Shown one piece after another: positions 60,301-60,388 of a DNA stretch of 60,388 nucleotides. Both the position numbers and the translations under genes were made by a program. Each line of letters begins with the position of its first letter. Position 1 is the stretch's first letter. The DNA comes from Pontibacter sp. FD36. GTDB lineage: Bacteria > Bacteroidota > Bacteroidia > Cytophagales > Hymenobacteraceae. The notes beneath the pieces were generated by a model, which had not been told where the DNA came from, ran no database searches, and worked only from the letters and a program-made list of their open reading frames with translations. The DNA lies in contig NZ_JADPMP010000017.1 of the NCBI RefSeq assembly GCF_015686655.1, positions 1 through 60,388 on the forward strand. Reading direction: 5' to 3'.

Positions 60301-60388
60301 TAAACCTTCGGTAAAGGGTTTTAAAAAGCAGTGGATAAGCGTTACCTTTTGATTCAAATCTAACTCTTACATAAAGATGAAAAAAAAG

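Larger units (their letters stand above)
1..60388. repeat. Highly iterated short motif AGGTATA/TATACCT, about 100 copies
   Basis: A manual scan of both strands found about 100 copies of AGGTATA or its complement. At equal base frequencies 2 x 60388 / 4^7 gives about 7. Oriented as AGGTATA, the preceding base is most often C, then A, and the following base is G, C or A and seldom T, so the working consensus is (C/A)AGGTATA(G/C/A). Copies lie in coding DNA in several frames (for example Ala-Ile-Pro as GCT ATA CCT, and Ala-Gly-Ile as GCA GGT ATA) and between genes. Examples are 28270-28277, 36996-37003, 37027-37034, 37068-37075, 43322-43329, 43336-43343, 46148-46155 and 46165-46172. Fully palindromic AGGTATACCT occurs at 20264-20273, 21378-21387 and 41933-41942. 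The count is by eye, so a few percent error is likely. The function is unknown; see findings. Confidence 0.85.

Noticed and set aside
1..60388. Reading TATACCT as a sigma70 -10 box
   Set aside because: The motif is present in both orientations within coding regions at high density and does not match the Bacteroidota TAnnTTTG box.
1..60388. CRISPR arrays, tRNA, rRNA, insertion sequences
   Set aside because: No regularly spaced repeats, no cloverleaf-like sequence that I could support and no transposase frame were found.

Overview
The window reads as a chromosome segment of a Bacteroidota bacterium, most likely order Cytophagales and near Pontibacter/Hymenobacter. The grounds are a secreted protein with a type B type-IX-secretion C-terminal domain, TAnnTTTG (Bacteroidota-type) promoter -7 boxes, genes without Shine-Dalgarno sequences, an arginine deiminase-like CtlX, a Bacteroidota-style Wza/Wzc pair and many small SPII lipoproteins. 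The genus is an inference. I see no rRNA, tRNA, CRISPR array, transposase or phage gene.

Layout. (1) 1-12712, all on the minus strand: an exopolysaccharide locus transcribed from wza-like export lipoprotein (12712) through a Wzc-type tyrosine autokinase, a Wzx-type flippase, a GT4 glycosyltransferase, a Wzy-like polymerase/ligase and two GT-A glycosyltransferases to two tandem paralogous right-handed beta-helix proteins. The second of these carries a linker and a PA14-like start, and runs off the left edge. A strong intrinsic terminator after wzc splits the operon into an export part and an assembly part. (2) 13209-22468, minus strand: a small DUF1737-like gene, then a sigma54-type two-component pair (NtrY-like kinase, NtrC-like activator) that follows a MacAB/TolC-like tripartite export operon (HlyD-type adaptor, TolC, ABC ATPase, two FtsX/MacB permeases). 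A palindrome and an imperfect -24/-12 element lie upstream of the adaptor gene. (3) 22726-31520, plus strand: a lipoprotein, an S41-type peptidase, an OmpA-family protein, Xaa-Pro aminopeptidase, CtlX, an AEC transporter and an RluB/F-type pseudouridine synthase. (4) 31784-38828: a zinc-ribbon protein, hemJ and hemN (the latter with two FNR-like palindromes upstream), a D-threonine aldolase/D-serine dehydratase-like enzyme, an M28 peptidase, a membrane-anchored GH25 lysozyme and a Gly/Arg/Tyr-rich disordered protein. (5) 38914-47667: a cellulose-synthase-like GT2 divergent from a lipoprotein glycosidase, then a nucleotidyltransferase, DinB, GNAT, an EamA half-transporter, a PAP2 phosphatase and PepD. 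(6) 47961-54612, minus strand: a tightly overlapping four-gene signalling operon (giant NIT-HAMP-GAF-HK-3xREC hybrid kinase, CheR, CheB, REC-HK) with no chemotaxis array. (7) 54856-60388: a type-IX-secreted propeller/PKD protein, a DUF421 protein and three small AT-rich accessory genes.

The most unusual signal is not a gene. The 7-mer AGGTATA (or its complement TATACCT) occurs about 100 times by eye count, where about 7 are expected at equal base frequencies. It lies on both strands, inside and between genes, in several reading frames, and sometimes as inverted pairs at gene ends. This spacing (about one per 600 bp) and the inverted pairs recall DNA uptake sequences or HIP1-type iterated motifs, neither of which I know to be described in this lineage.
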